This document shows positions 12,501 through 24,500 of a stretch of 64,000 nt of DNA, piece by piece. This stretch comes from Siderastrea siderea. Lineage: Eukaryota; Cnidaria; Anthozoa; Scleractinia; Rhizangiidae. The position numbers were made by a program, and so were the translations under genes. The first letter of the stretch is position 1, and every line of letters begins with the position of its first letter. The notes beneath the pieces were generated by a model that had not been told where the DNA came from, did not search any database, and saw only the letters and a list, made by a program, of their open reading frames with translations. The stretch is from NCBI GenBank assembly GCA_964030785.1, contig OZ034970.1:1991911-2055910 (forward strand), read 5' to 3'.

Positions 12501-15500
12501 TTAGCTAGCTAAAAGTCCGGGAAGCGATTGGTATCGTAGTGAGGAAGAGTTGAACGGATTCACTGAATTTTAATTCAACATTTCTAATTATAAATTCGAA
12601 GGAAATATACAGATATCTGATGTTGGGGGACATACCTAGACTTACCTCTCAAACTGTAAACAAGTTTGCTGGACTTATGGGATTAAACTCAGCATCCAGC
12701 TTTTTAGCTTAGCTAGCCCGGCTTGTTCGTAAAAGATATCCTTCTAGGACCCCGTCCACACTAATCCGGTTAAATTTGAATATGGCGTTTTCGCTCCAAA
12801 GACGGTATATGTAAATAAGTGAAGGGTCGCTGGCTTGGAAATAATAACTTAGCTGACATGGAAAATGAGACACCTGGCTGGATTCAAGGCTGGCTTCCTG
12901 AATGCGAAGCAAGAGTGGGCTGACTAGAAAGAACAGCTTTGTTTCTGTCGACTCACTGTAGAGTTAGCCATAAGGTCTCTGTAGATCTATTTTTCAATAA
13001 AAAAATCGTAGCCTACGCGTAGCCGTATCCTTCCTCCTCCTCCTCCTCCTCCTCCTCCTCCTCCTCCTTAGCCTGCTTGCAGGCGGTTTGTGGGTGTTTT
13101 TTATCGCGGAAAAACCCCGGAAAACGCGGAGTTCGCGATCGCCGGCGCCATCTTGGACGCGCGCGAAAATCGGTCTGGGGCGAGTGACAAAGCGAGGGGG
13201 AGGGAGCGGGGGGAGTGAGTGAAAAACCGCTTGCCCGAAAACCCGCCTCCTGTGAGTCGCCGCCCTACCGCCATATCGCTTTCAGTGTCACTTGTCACGC
13301 ATTCCATATCAGCCAATAAAATCATTGTCCTGTGATAGACCATCCTCGGAGACCCAGGGGCAGATAGTGGGGCGAGGGAAAGTCAGCACGGGCGAACAAA
13401 AAAGTGGGCGAAGCTCTTACCTTTGCCCTTGACTTTTCTTCGCCCACTTTTTTGTTCGCCCGTCCTGACTTTCCCTCGCCCTACTATCTGCCCCTGGGTC
13501 TCTGAGGATGGTGACAGGCCATCAATCATGTTCTGTAAGCGTGTATTTCAAAAGTTGAAAACAAATTCACGTGTAGCGCGCTTCTCAGAGTTTTCATTTT
13601 GGAGAAATAGTGAATAGGCTGGATATTTTTGTACAGCTTTGAGTCTATTGTTCCCAGTGTATTCTACATTCCACTTGTATCCTTTTGATTGTTCCGTGTC
13701 GGTCTCAGTATTATGCAACGCCTGTATTCAACTGCAAAGCTGAAAAAACTCTGAGCTCGACTTGTTGGCAAGTCTACTTACAACGCAATCGACCGTATGC
13801 AGTCGTGACGTATTTTACCAAATTTCTTCGGTTTTATTGTCAGTAAAACACGAAAGTCAACTGGCCCAGTTTTACAATTCATGTGCAACACATTTACCCA
13901 TTAGTTCGATCGCCATAAACAAGTTGATTGAGATTGTGTTTGAAGTTTTCGTTAAATCCCCGCGACCTTAGCAGCGACACATCGCTTTCAGTTCTAAACA
14001 CTAAACAGAGAATGTGTGTTAATTTGAGGTTTCTTTTAGCAAGCGACATATTTCAACTTAAGTTCGCTTCAAAAACCAATTGAGTTTGTTATAAAACAAG
14101 CGGTATATATAATAACTTTATTTATTTTAAACCGATGGACTTCACACATCACAAATTTGCATAACTTCAAAACATTGAACTTGCTTGTGTAATTTGAAAA
14201 AAAAACCTATTCACACATATACTGCCAACGCTTGTTCGGCGGAACTGTAAATAAATTCGGCTGGCCCCTCCAGCACTCTGCTAACGTTCTCAGTAGTGAG
14301 CTCTACAGCGGTACAGAGATCTTCCAGTTGCGCTATCTGATCCGAAACTATGCTTTTCAAGGGGCAAATTAACAACACACACAATGAACGGCCGCTCTCC
14401 CTCTTTGCGATTCCGAAGACCGTAAAAATCATGCTTTCCCAAAGCCAGTAGGCAGAACAGCCAGGACACCTTCACCTTTTTGTACACTGCTCTCAGCTTG
14501 CCTTTACTCAGGCTTCAAAACAACGTTTCTATCTTTCGATTTTATAAAATCTAACGCTCGCTCGATTGCTTCTCCAACATTATTTTGTCTCACTGCAGTG
14601 CTTCTTGTCTGCGTGACTCCAAACTGGCTATGATTGACAGTAAATCGACCAATCAAAATGCCTCGTCCGCCGGCGGACGAAGTCAAAATCTGCGACTCGC
14701 AGAAGACGGATTTTCGGGCAGGCGGTTTTTCACTCGTTCCCCTCACCCCCTCCCCCTCGCCTCGTCACTCGCCCCAGACCGATTTTTTGCGCGCGTCCAA
14801 GATCGCGCCGGCGATCGCGAACTCCGCATTTTCCCGGGTTTTTCTGCGATAAAAACCCACAAACCGCCTGCAAGCAGGCTAACCTCCTCCTCCTCCTCCT
14901 CTTCTTCCTCCTCCTTTCATCAGGTGACCCAATTCACACAAAAGTTATAGCATTTTGAAAATTGATGAATGTAGGGGTGGATCAGCTGTTTACCCAATGG
15001 TGCTTTCAATCAACGTTGACAGCATGCAATTTAATATTCCTGCAAGAGGTCTTTTTTAAGAGCTCCTGACCAGAAATATCGAGAATCCCACGACAGGAAG
15101 GAAATTTCGTCTTCTATTTTATTTTACCAAAAATACCCCTTTGGTAAACTATTTTAAAAAATTATATTTAAAAGTTCTCCGCTTTTTGTTTTTTCCTAAA
15201 ATTTAGATAAGTTCGAAATACGGCTAGAAGCTCGCTTGCGCCCCCCGGAAACAAGGAAAAATTGTGCATTTTTAGCAAGCTCGTACGCAGCAATGGAAAT
15301 CGTTCTCGTTTTATCATTTGGCTCATAGCTACATCATTCTTTCCTCTATCGAAAGATCTAAAAAACGGATATAAATTTGTGTTTTTAAACTGCTTGTTGA
15401 CCTGTTGAAGATACTAACCTTGAAGGGTTCAGAGTCAAAGTGAAATTTGGGTCAACTTCAGAGGCCTATAACTGACCTAGCATATACTTTTCAAATCAAA

Positions 15501-18500
15501 AATATACACCAAATGTAAGCTCAAGCATTCCTTTTCACTCTCTGAAAGTGTCGTTTTTGGCCCGCTAAAAGCGACCCGTGGAGAAAAAAAAGTGTGCAGG
15601 GTATTTTGAACATTTCGGTAGAACGGCCGCTGTCACGCGAGCCACATCGGTTACACTAAAGCAGTCATAAAACAAGGTTTGACTGGCTCATTGTTTGAAT
15701 CGGTTTATAATGTAAAAATATATACTTTTCATATAGAGGTAACTATGTTACTATGGCTTAGGGGCAACCCGGTTTACTTTTCTACAGTGCAAATTTATTG
15801 ACAATGTAACAATATTATTTGATTGATCCAAACTGATAAACCAAAGATCCTCCACCTTAAGACATCATCTTGTGAATCTCTTGGTTCAGGTTATCGCTCT
15901 TTTTACCAGAATTATTGGCTGCATTAGTCATGTTAATTTGTAGATTGAAAAAACAAAAGTTACAAACCACGTCAAACTGTGCACTCCGTATTGAAATTAG
16001 CATAAATGTAAAACATGAAATGAGCTGAGCTTTTCGTGATAGTCACGATGTAGGATAGCGTGACGCAGTGACTCAGAAAGCTAGAAGACCCAAATTGGCT
16101 TAAACCAGGAACCCTTGCTTAAACATAAATGTTAGTTTCCGGTAAATGGCTGTTTTGAATGTATATATGCGAAGTGACATTTCTCTAATGAGGGAAAGAA
16201 TCGTAAGGGTCATTTGCAATTTCAAATATTTTAGGGTAGGATCATTTACTGTTAGAGGGAGCGGTTGGAAAAAACCGAAATATTCCCGCAAAGCTTTTGT
16301 GGAAGAAAGAGCGCAAAAACACCAGGGAAAGAAAATTCAAGCAAAGCTTTTAGTTACAAAAAGTAATAAATAAATCATAATCGTAATAACTAAGCAGAAA
16401 AGTGCAAAAATTTAATGATACGTCTCTTATTGTCTTTGATCGGTTTTAAATGGACGTGTGAGTGCTATTTTAAGTCTCGTGGGACGACACATTCAGTTAA
16501 CGAAAGCGCCACCACAAGAACAACTTGAAACCATTTCTTCTAGTAGGCTGGTGCAGAGTACTTTCCTTCTAAGTTTTAAAGGAGTTACAATTCAAAGCAC
16601 TCGCAGTGAAACTGAAAAAAGTCTAAGTTTGCGGTTGCTATTCATGGCGCAGATGTCGTACTGGTCGTACACGATGAGATGTTCCAGTTGAAACCTCGAG
16701 AGGATATCTTGCTTTGCAGTACTCGAAGTGGTTTATTTTTCAAAGGCACGGAAATCCTTTTTCCGCTAGACCCTAAAAGAACGCAGTGGCTAATGCTGGG
16801 CCGTCACACACTCGCCATCGGAACCTGGCAATCCGGCTTATTTCCGCCCACGGTACTGCATCTGCGTCCACTTTCCTTCTTGATGAATGGCCAATATTAA
16901 ACTTTGTTTTCGAAGTAGACTTTTTCTTATCATCGAAGCGGGAAGTTTTTTTTTTATTCTTCTCTTAAGGCTCAACCCTCTCCCAAACCTACGAACAACG
17001 CCTGAGGCTATGTTCACACAGAACAGTTTCCAAATGGTTCTGGACAAGACCAGGTCTGTTCACACGGGACTGGTACAGAAATAGTCCGGTGCCAGTCCAC
17101 TTCTGGACCAACGTGAGAGAATCAGCTGTTTGTACCAATAAGTTATCCACCGGGACACCCAAATGCATGAAAGACGATCGAAGAAGGCTGAATCTATCGA
17201 TTGAAAGAAGCGAAAGGCCTCTGGCCGGATAATAAATTACCCCATTCCTGCCGATTACAAAATACACAAAGCTTTAACCTTCTTCTTTTAGCTTTTAACC
17301 TTTTCAAGCTTTAAACCTAGAATTACAATAAGTCATGCGGCAGTTATGCTATCGCAGACAGTAGTTTGGTCTCTCTTTAAATTTCTAGGTGAGTTTAATC
17401 AAAAACACATCACTGATACACGCGATAAATTTAATTAGTGCCCAAGCCTAACTTATGCTGTTGGAACCAAAACGAACCGGACAAGGTATTCACACAGTAC
17501 CTGTCCAATATGGGACCGGAATTGTTCCTGCATTTTTGCAGGTCCAAACCCCGGACCTTTACTGTATCGGATAGACGGTACGGATAGCAGTTTCCGTGTG
17601 AACAGAAGACCTATCCGAACCGGAACCGTTTGGAAATCGATCCGTGTGAACCAAGCCTAAGGATTCGGAGGGCTCTTGAGATTTCAGCACAGGTGTCATT
17701 CCACACCTTCCTACGACGGTGCAAGGCCAAGCAGCGATCGGAAAAGATATACACAATTCTCCCGAATTAGCTACTTTCTTTACTTTCTTCTTGCGACAAA
17801 AAGCTTTGCAGCGTTTCCAAATTAAACTTTTCTTATTTTTCCGACCACTCCTCTAAAATAAATGCTCTGACCCTAAAATATCTGAATCTGCAAATGACCC
17901 CTAGCATCCCTCCCCTCATAAAAATAAAATAAAATAAAATAAACCAATTTGACTATACTGTACAGCAAGACAAGATATCCTGTCCAGGTTTCAACTGGAA
18001 CATCTCACCGTGTACGACCAGTACGACATCTGCGCTGATGTCAAAGAACGGCAACCGGAAACTTGGACTTTTCAGTTTCACTACGAGCGCTTTGGCTTGT
18101 AAACACCTCCGTTGAAACTTAGAAGAAAAGTACCGTACACCAGCCTGCTCTAAGAAATGGTTTCAATTCTGTTAACTGGATGTGTCCCACGAGACTTAAA
18201 ATAGCACTCACACGTCCATTTAAAACCGATCAAAGACAATAAGAGACGTATCATTAAATTTTTGCACTTTTCTGCTTAGTTATTACGATTATGATTTATT
18301 TATTATTTTTTGTAACTAAAAGCTTTGCTTGAATTTTCTTTCCCTGGTGTTTTTGCGCTCTTTCTTCCACAAAAGCTTTCCGGGAATAGTGCGGTTTTTT
18401 CCAACCACCCCCTCTAACAGTAAATGAGCCCACCCTAAAATATTATTTTGAAATTGCAAATGACCCTTACGATTCTTTCCCTCTTTACAGAAATGTCACT

Positions 18501-21500
18501 TCGCATATATACATTCAAAACAGCTATTTACCGGAAAACTAACATTTATGTTTAAGCAAGGGTTCCTGGTTTAAACCAATTGGGGTCTTCCAGCCTCCTG
18601 AGTCACTGCGTCACGCTATCCTACATCGTGACTATCACGAAAAGCTCAGCTCATTTCATGTTTTACATTTATGCTAATTTCAATACGGAGTGCATAGTTT
18701 GACGCGGTTTGTAACTTTTGTTTTCTTCAATCTACAAATTAACATGACTAATGCAGCCAATAATTCTGGTAAAAAGAGCGATAACCTGAACCAAGAGATT
18801 CACAAGATGATGTCTTAAGGTGAGAGTATCTTTGGTTTATCAGTTTGGATCAATCAAATAATATTGTTACATTGTCAATAAATTTGCACTGTAGAAAAGT
18901 AAACCGGGTTGCCCCTAAGCCATAGTAACATAGTTACCTCTATATGAAAAGTATATATTTTTACATTATAAACCGATTCAAAACAATGAGCCAGTCAAAC
19001 CTTGTTTTATGACTGCTTTAGTACAACCTATGTGGCTCGCGTGACAGCGGCCGTTCTACCGAAATGCTCAAAATACCCTGCACACTTTTCTTTCTCCACG
19101 CGTCGCTTTTAGCGGGCCAAAAACGACACTTTCAGAGAGTGAAAAGGAATGCTTGAGCTTACATTTGATGTATATTTTTGGTTTGAAAAATATATGCTAG
19201 GTCAGTTATAGGCCTCTGAAGTTGACCCAAATTTCACTTTAACTCTGAACCCTTCAAGGTTAGTATGTTCAACAGGTCAACAAGCAGTTTAAAAATACAA
19301 ATTTATATCCGATTTTTATATTTTTAGATAGAGGAAAGAATGATGTAGTTATGAACCAAATGGTAAAACGGGAACGATTTCCATTGCTGCGTACGAGCTT
19401 GCTAAAAATGCACAATTTTCCCTTGTTTCCGGGGGGCGCAAGGGAGCTTCTAGCCGTATTTTGAACTTTTCTAATTTTTGGAAAAACCAAAAAGCGGATG
19501 GACTATTAATTATGATTTTTGAAAATAGTTTACCAAAGGGGTATTTTGGGTGAAATAAAATGAAATATGAAATTTCGCTTCTGTCGTCGGATTCTCGATA
19601 TTTCTGGTCAGGAACTCTTAAATATCCAATCAAGATAGGATAAAATACCGTTGTTGTCAGGGCAGAGGGGAAAATACCTGACTCCCATGACATTGGTGTG
19701 TGAACCTTGCTAGGCTCGGTTTGCATGCTGTGACTTCGAGACCAATATTTTTTCCGTCTGGCTCTTAGTCAGTAACCGCGTAATATTTTGCTAAACCTTT
19801 TACAGACATTTTCCCCATCAACTTACTCCACAGCACTGTACGAGATGTACAAGAAAATATTCACAATTCCCTACTTCATTTTTCTTCGGGATATGCTGAG
19901 CTACCTGGTCCTCCTTGGACTGCACTTTGCAATTTGTGTCGAGTCTTCACAACTCGCATTCAGCGGTCTAGAGTGGGCTGTTTTAGTTTTTCTCGTTGGC
20001 CGACTTTTTACGGAAATCAAGCAGGTTGTAGATTTGGCACGTTCTGAAGAGAAGAAAATAAAACTAAAGGCATTAAGGAGTTATTTAAGGTACATAATAT
20101 TGCTATTTTGTTATTTCATTTGTTACCTTAGTTTAATAGCTTTTTCAACTTAAATCCAGATAGGGAAGTAGTTTCTATTTATACCTTATTAATATTCATT
20201 AGACTTCGCGCATACTTTAGAAGCATGTGTTAATTATTCATAGTTGTCAGTTTGACTAACTTTTGGTTGGAGTCGCTTCGATAATAACCGCGCGTCCGCG
20301 GTCCCAGCCGAACGCCCAAGGTCCAAGAAGTCAAACAGCCTCTTATAGGTTCTGCTCAGCAAACCTCTCCATCAACGTCGTCGACACCACAGGCTGTTGC
20401 GAATATTTAGAGGCAACCGAAAATTCTTCCCAAGGTTATGCCACTGTGACGAATAAGCCGAGCTCGACAGAGAACCTTGAGGTAGTTTTACTTTTGGTGT
20501 TTCACTTTTGTATACGGTTGGGTTTTGATGGTTATTTTTTGTTGGATGTTATATTTCTCGTTTATGTCTTTTCTTGGACCAAGGAAATCCGTTTTTGAAT
20601 TTCGCACTTGGAGCACGTGCTCGGTAATTTATTCGTTTTGCTCCTCACAGACGTGTTGCGAATCTTGTGTGATAATTAGTCGCTTTAGCTTTGTTATGGT
20701 TATGCTTGTCTTTTCTTGGATGTTTGGTAAATTAAATCGTTTGAGGAGTTGTTTGTTTCGGTCGAGGACCGATTGCGTAATTTAGGCGGCTCATGAACCT
20801 TTTGCTTTGTGCCATAAAGTGGCGTAAATTTCCATTGAAAAAAAGAGTTTCGGTCGGGAACCGACGGAGTGGTGAGTCACAGACTTTTGCTCTGTGCCAT
20901 GAAGTGGCGTGGAAAAGATAATAAATTCGGTCGAGGACCGGTAGAGCAGTGTGTTGAGGACATTTGCTCTGTGCCACGAGGTGGCGTGAGAAAAAAAAAA
21001 AAAAAACGGTCGAGGACCGACAACGCAGTGTGGTGGGGACTTTTGTTCTGTGCCAGGTGGTGGCGGAAAAAAGAAAAAAAATTTGGTCGCGGTCCGATAG
21101 AGTGGAGAGACGGATGCCACGTGGTAGTATTAAAAGAAAAGGGACTGAGAGAGCAGTGTGTCGAGTACTTTTGCCCTGTGCCACGCGGTGGCTGTGACAG
21201 GAAGGCGGTGAGAGCATGTGTATGAGAATTCGGTTGAATAACGATAAAGTTATCGTAGGTCAAGGATCTGGTTGCTCTGTTCCACGAGGTGATGTGAAAG
21301 AAAATAAAGAACATTATGATAATGTATATATGTATATATTAAGAGAGAGAGGTGCAAGGTATCTCGTTTGAGATTGGAAGCTGGGTTTCTATGGAAACGA
21401 TAACAGTAGCACAATGTGAAAGTGGGTGTTTGAAATGCGGAGTTGTATAGTATTTTCTTTGTTAGGTCCCGGCCACAACGGTCGGAGTGCTCAAGAAGGA

Positions 21501-24500
21501 ATTGGACGATTGGGAAAGGAAAATTGATTCATCGGCGGTTGAATCTGCTCTATCGTCCCTCTAGATGGTGATTTCACGCCCAGCGGCCTTTTTCGACACT
21601 TATGCTGTGATTGCTGTGCTTGATGAAGTAGTTAGCGTTAGAAAGGACAAGAAGGATGACAGAGCCACTCGTTTTGAGATAGTGCTAAGGCAGTGCCGCC
21701 CGTTGATAAATAACCCAGCCCTTCAGCAGATCCTAATCAAGTTGGTTTTCTCCGAAAGAGGTGGCTGAGGTGGCAAAAGTCATAGCTAAACTGAACAAAA
21801 GGACCCGTCCCCGTGAACCAAGGGCCGTTCGTGGGACGGACTCGGAGAGCTCCATACTCCAGACGTAGCAATCGGAGCTCTAGGCCGCCGTCGGATAAAA
21901 ATGTTGGCTATGTGGTGATCCGGACCACATTTCCCGTACCTGCCCGGAGAAACGCATGACCTAAGAGGATCCAGTTACAGTGACTTGTCAAAATGTAATT
22001 GAGGGTTGTCCCTGGATTTGACGACAATAAAGAGTTTAGGCACTGTATTGGATACGCACGGCTATCTGTTTTCTTCTTATTTTTGTAACTCTGTAGTCTC
22101 GAGGTTGGAGAAGTGACCCCACAAGCGTTTTGCCCATAGCCATGCCCTTGAGCCCGATTTCTCGGGTTACGGTGGTCATTTTCTCCGAACTCGGGTTTGC
22201 AGCCCCTATTGAAAGAGCATCCTCTTTTGATCATTTTCCTTTCGGTGTTTTTTGGTTTTAGCCTAAAACAGAACGGCTCAGGGAAGAAAAAATGACCTTT
22301 GTGCCCCTAGAAGCTGAGGAGAGGGCTAAGCAGAGGGAAATACGCTAGATATCCCTGAGTGGAAACCCGAGTAAGGAGAAAATGACCACAAGTGATAATT
22401 GTCTGGCACATATTCATGGAATTGTTCGGGGAGAAACTGCTAACCTGGGTGACCTGTTTGTCGTGATCCGGAGACTTTTAAGCCTGGTGAACTCCGCAAC
22501 CCCATTGATCTCTGGGAAAAATCGTTTGAAAGGGCATGGAATGACAAAGGACGTGCTCGAGTGGTTAGAGCATGGTGTGGACATTAAAATTCATGAACCC
22601 TTTTACGGGATCTTATATGGGCATTAAGTATGCCAGTGCGTAACCTTCGACCAGGGTTTTCAAAAACCACGATTCATGTAAACAGTTTTCGGAGTTTGTC
22701 ACGGACGCAATTTTACAAAGCAGTGAGACGGGAGCAATCTGTGTCTGGGGTAGAGTGCGAGAAGTTAGGCCGCCCCACCTTGTCCTCCCGATGACGATCG
22801 AGCCGCAGAAGCCAAGGTTATGTATTGACGCCGGGTTCCTAAATCTATGGATGATCGATACCCTTTTCTCACTGGAAAGGCTTGTGGGAGTTCCTCACAT
22901 CGTACGTGTATTCTAATTTCTATTTCTGCGTCATTACTTTAATCAACGAATAGTTGATTATAATTAGAATAGTTCAAGGGGACAAATGATACTTAGCCGA
23001 AGGGAGACAAATGGTTACACGTATGATTACAGTCAGAAAAAAACATTATTTTAATCGTACTCTTCTTCTCGCATCATAACTTAGGCTATAGCTAATTGCG
23101 TTTTCCAGCAGTGTTTGGGTTTCCTGTTATACAATTGCATGCACTTATGTCAGTTTTACATGAAAGTGTAAGGCGAGGAGAGAATATAATACGCCCAGGC
23201 GCACTCCTCCGCAAGTGTGTTGAAGAAAGTACCAATATTGAAATTGCACAACATTACCTACTCATCTGTATATCAGTTCGTAATTTCCTCTTCTGTATTA
23301 CACCCGTCAAATAAAGAAATGTCATATTAAGGGCAAAAATTCTGGTACGCATTCGCGTATTTCGCGTAAAGCCGGGAAAGCCCCTGGTATTGAGTGGCAA
23401 GGGTGGTGGCTGGTTGGAATTACGCTCCCTTTCGGCTGAAAGAATTCTCCCTATGTATATCAAACTGTTGGACTGGGTCCCACGAACTTTTTTCAGAAGT
23501 TTAGGGGTAGCATGTTCTCTTTATATCGACGATCACTTAAACGGGGAGCTGTTTTTTTATTTTCGGAAGGTTTTTGTCGCGCCATTATCACAGAGAACTC
23601 CTGCTTATAGTTATCAATCGGCGGAGGTGGCTTTGTACATAATTTGTACAGTTCTTGTGAACTTGGGTTATTTTCTGGACAACTCTAAATGCGTTCTTGC
23701 CCCTGTAACCCAGACCCAACATGTGGGAATGATTGTGGAATTTATAGCTCAGGCCTTTCGCACACCCGAGGAGAAGATTAAGATTGCCCCATTACGAGAA
23801 CAAATACTTTTGCGTCAATCCACTATGCACTTAAAGTCTCTTCAGATGTTGATGGGAAAATGTATTTCCTTCTCGCTGGCCTTTCCGGCGGGTAAATTCG
23901 GTGGCAATAGCAAAGGCTTCCAAAGGTGGCGAGGTGGATTTGTCCCCGGTTTTGCGAGAAGAGATTGTGTAATTCGGTGGAGAAGTGAACGTCACGTAGC
24001 TATCTCCTTTACCTCAAACGCGTAGTCCTTCCGGTGGGAAGCGGAATCTTTTCTCCCCTCTGGAACCATATCTGTTGGTGACTACCGGGATGAAGACGTA
24101 AGGAACGAGCACATAAACGTGAAGGAAATGTGGGCTGTTCTCAAGGGACTACAGTCCCTTCCCGAAAGCGTCTCCGATTGCAGGATCGATGCGCAAGTAG
24201 ACAGCATGGTGGTTTTCCATGCTTGGTCGGGATGTGGGCCACGTTCTAGAGAGTTAATGCAGATTTCGCAGCTCATTTTCCGGTTCCAGGTAGACAGAAA
24301 TCTTTCCCTAAACATGTTTTTGTTCTTCACACTTAAATCGAGCGGCTTGGTTTCCAGACGACTGTCTCGCTCTGATGCTATGCTTTCCTCTAAATCGTGG
24401 GAAATTGTGCAGCGCTATTTTGGGGGCACTAACTATCATGATCTTGACCTGATGTCATTAGACTCGAACGCTCATCGTGACAAGCAAGGGAACCCGTTGA

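Larger units (their letters stand above)
15050..19630. mobile_element. 4.6-kb palindromic (foldback-like) element
   Basis: Arms of about 1.68 kb (15050-16730 and 17955-19630) are inverted copies with scattered mismatches and indels. Anchors: CTCCTGACCAGAAATATCGA near 15062 against its mirror near 19594, and GGACGTGTGAGTGCTATTTT near 16452 against its mirror near 18195. The loop of about 1.2 kb holds a smaller TIR element. No transposase is recognised. It sits in the intron where the channel's splice phase breaks. Confidence 0.75.

Noticed and set aside
19349..19726. 125-codon minus-strand frame, also seen in part near 15207-15330
   Set aside because: The two are mirror copies in the arms of the large palindrome. 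The left copy has an acceptor-like AG and could join in phase, but no donor restores phase 0, so I do not call it the missing channel exon.
20732..21314. Several overlapping open frames of 77-161 codons on both strands
   Set aside because: They lie in the hairpin minisatellite; a repeat with few stops opens frames on both strands, and the proteins are repetitive with homopolymer runs.
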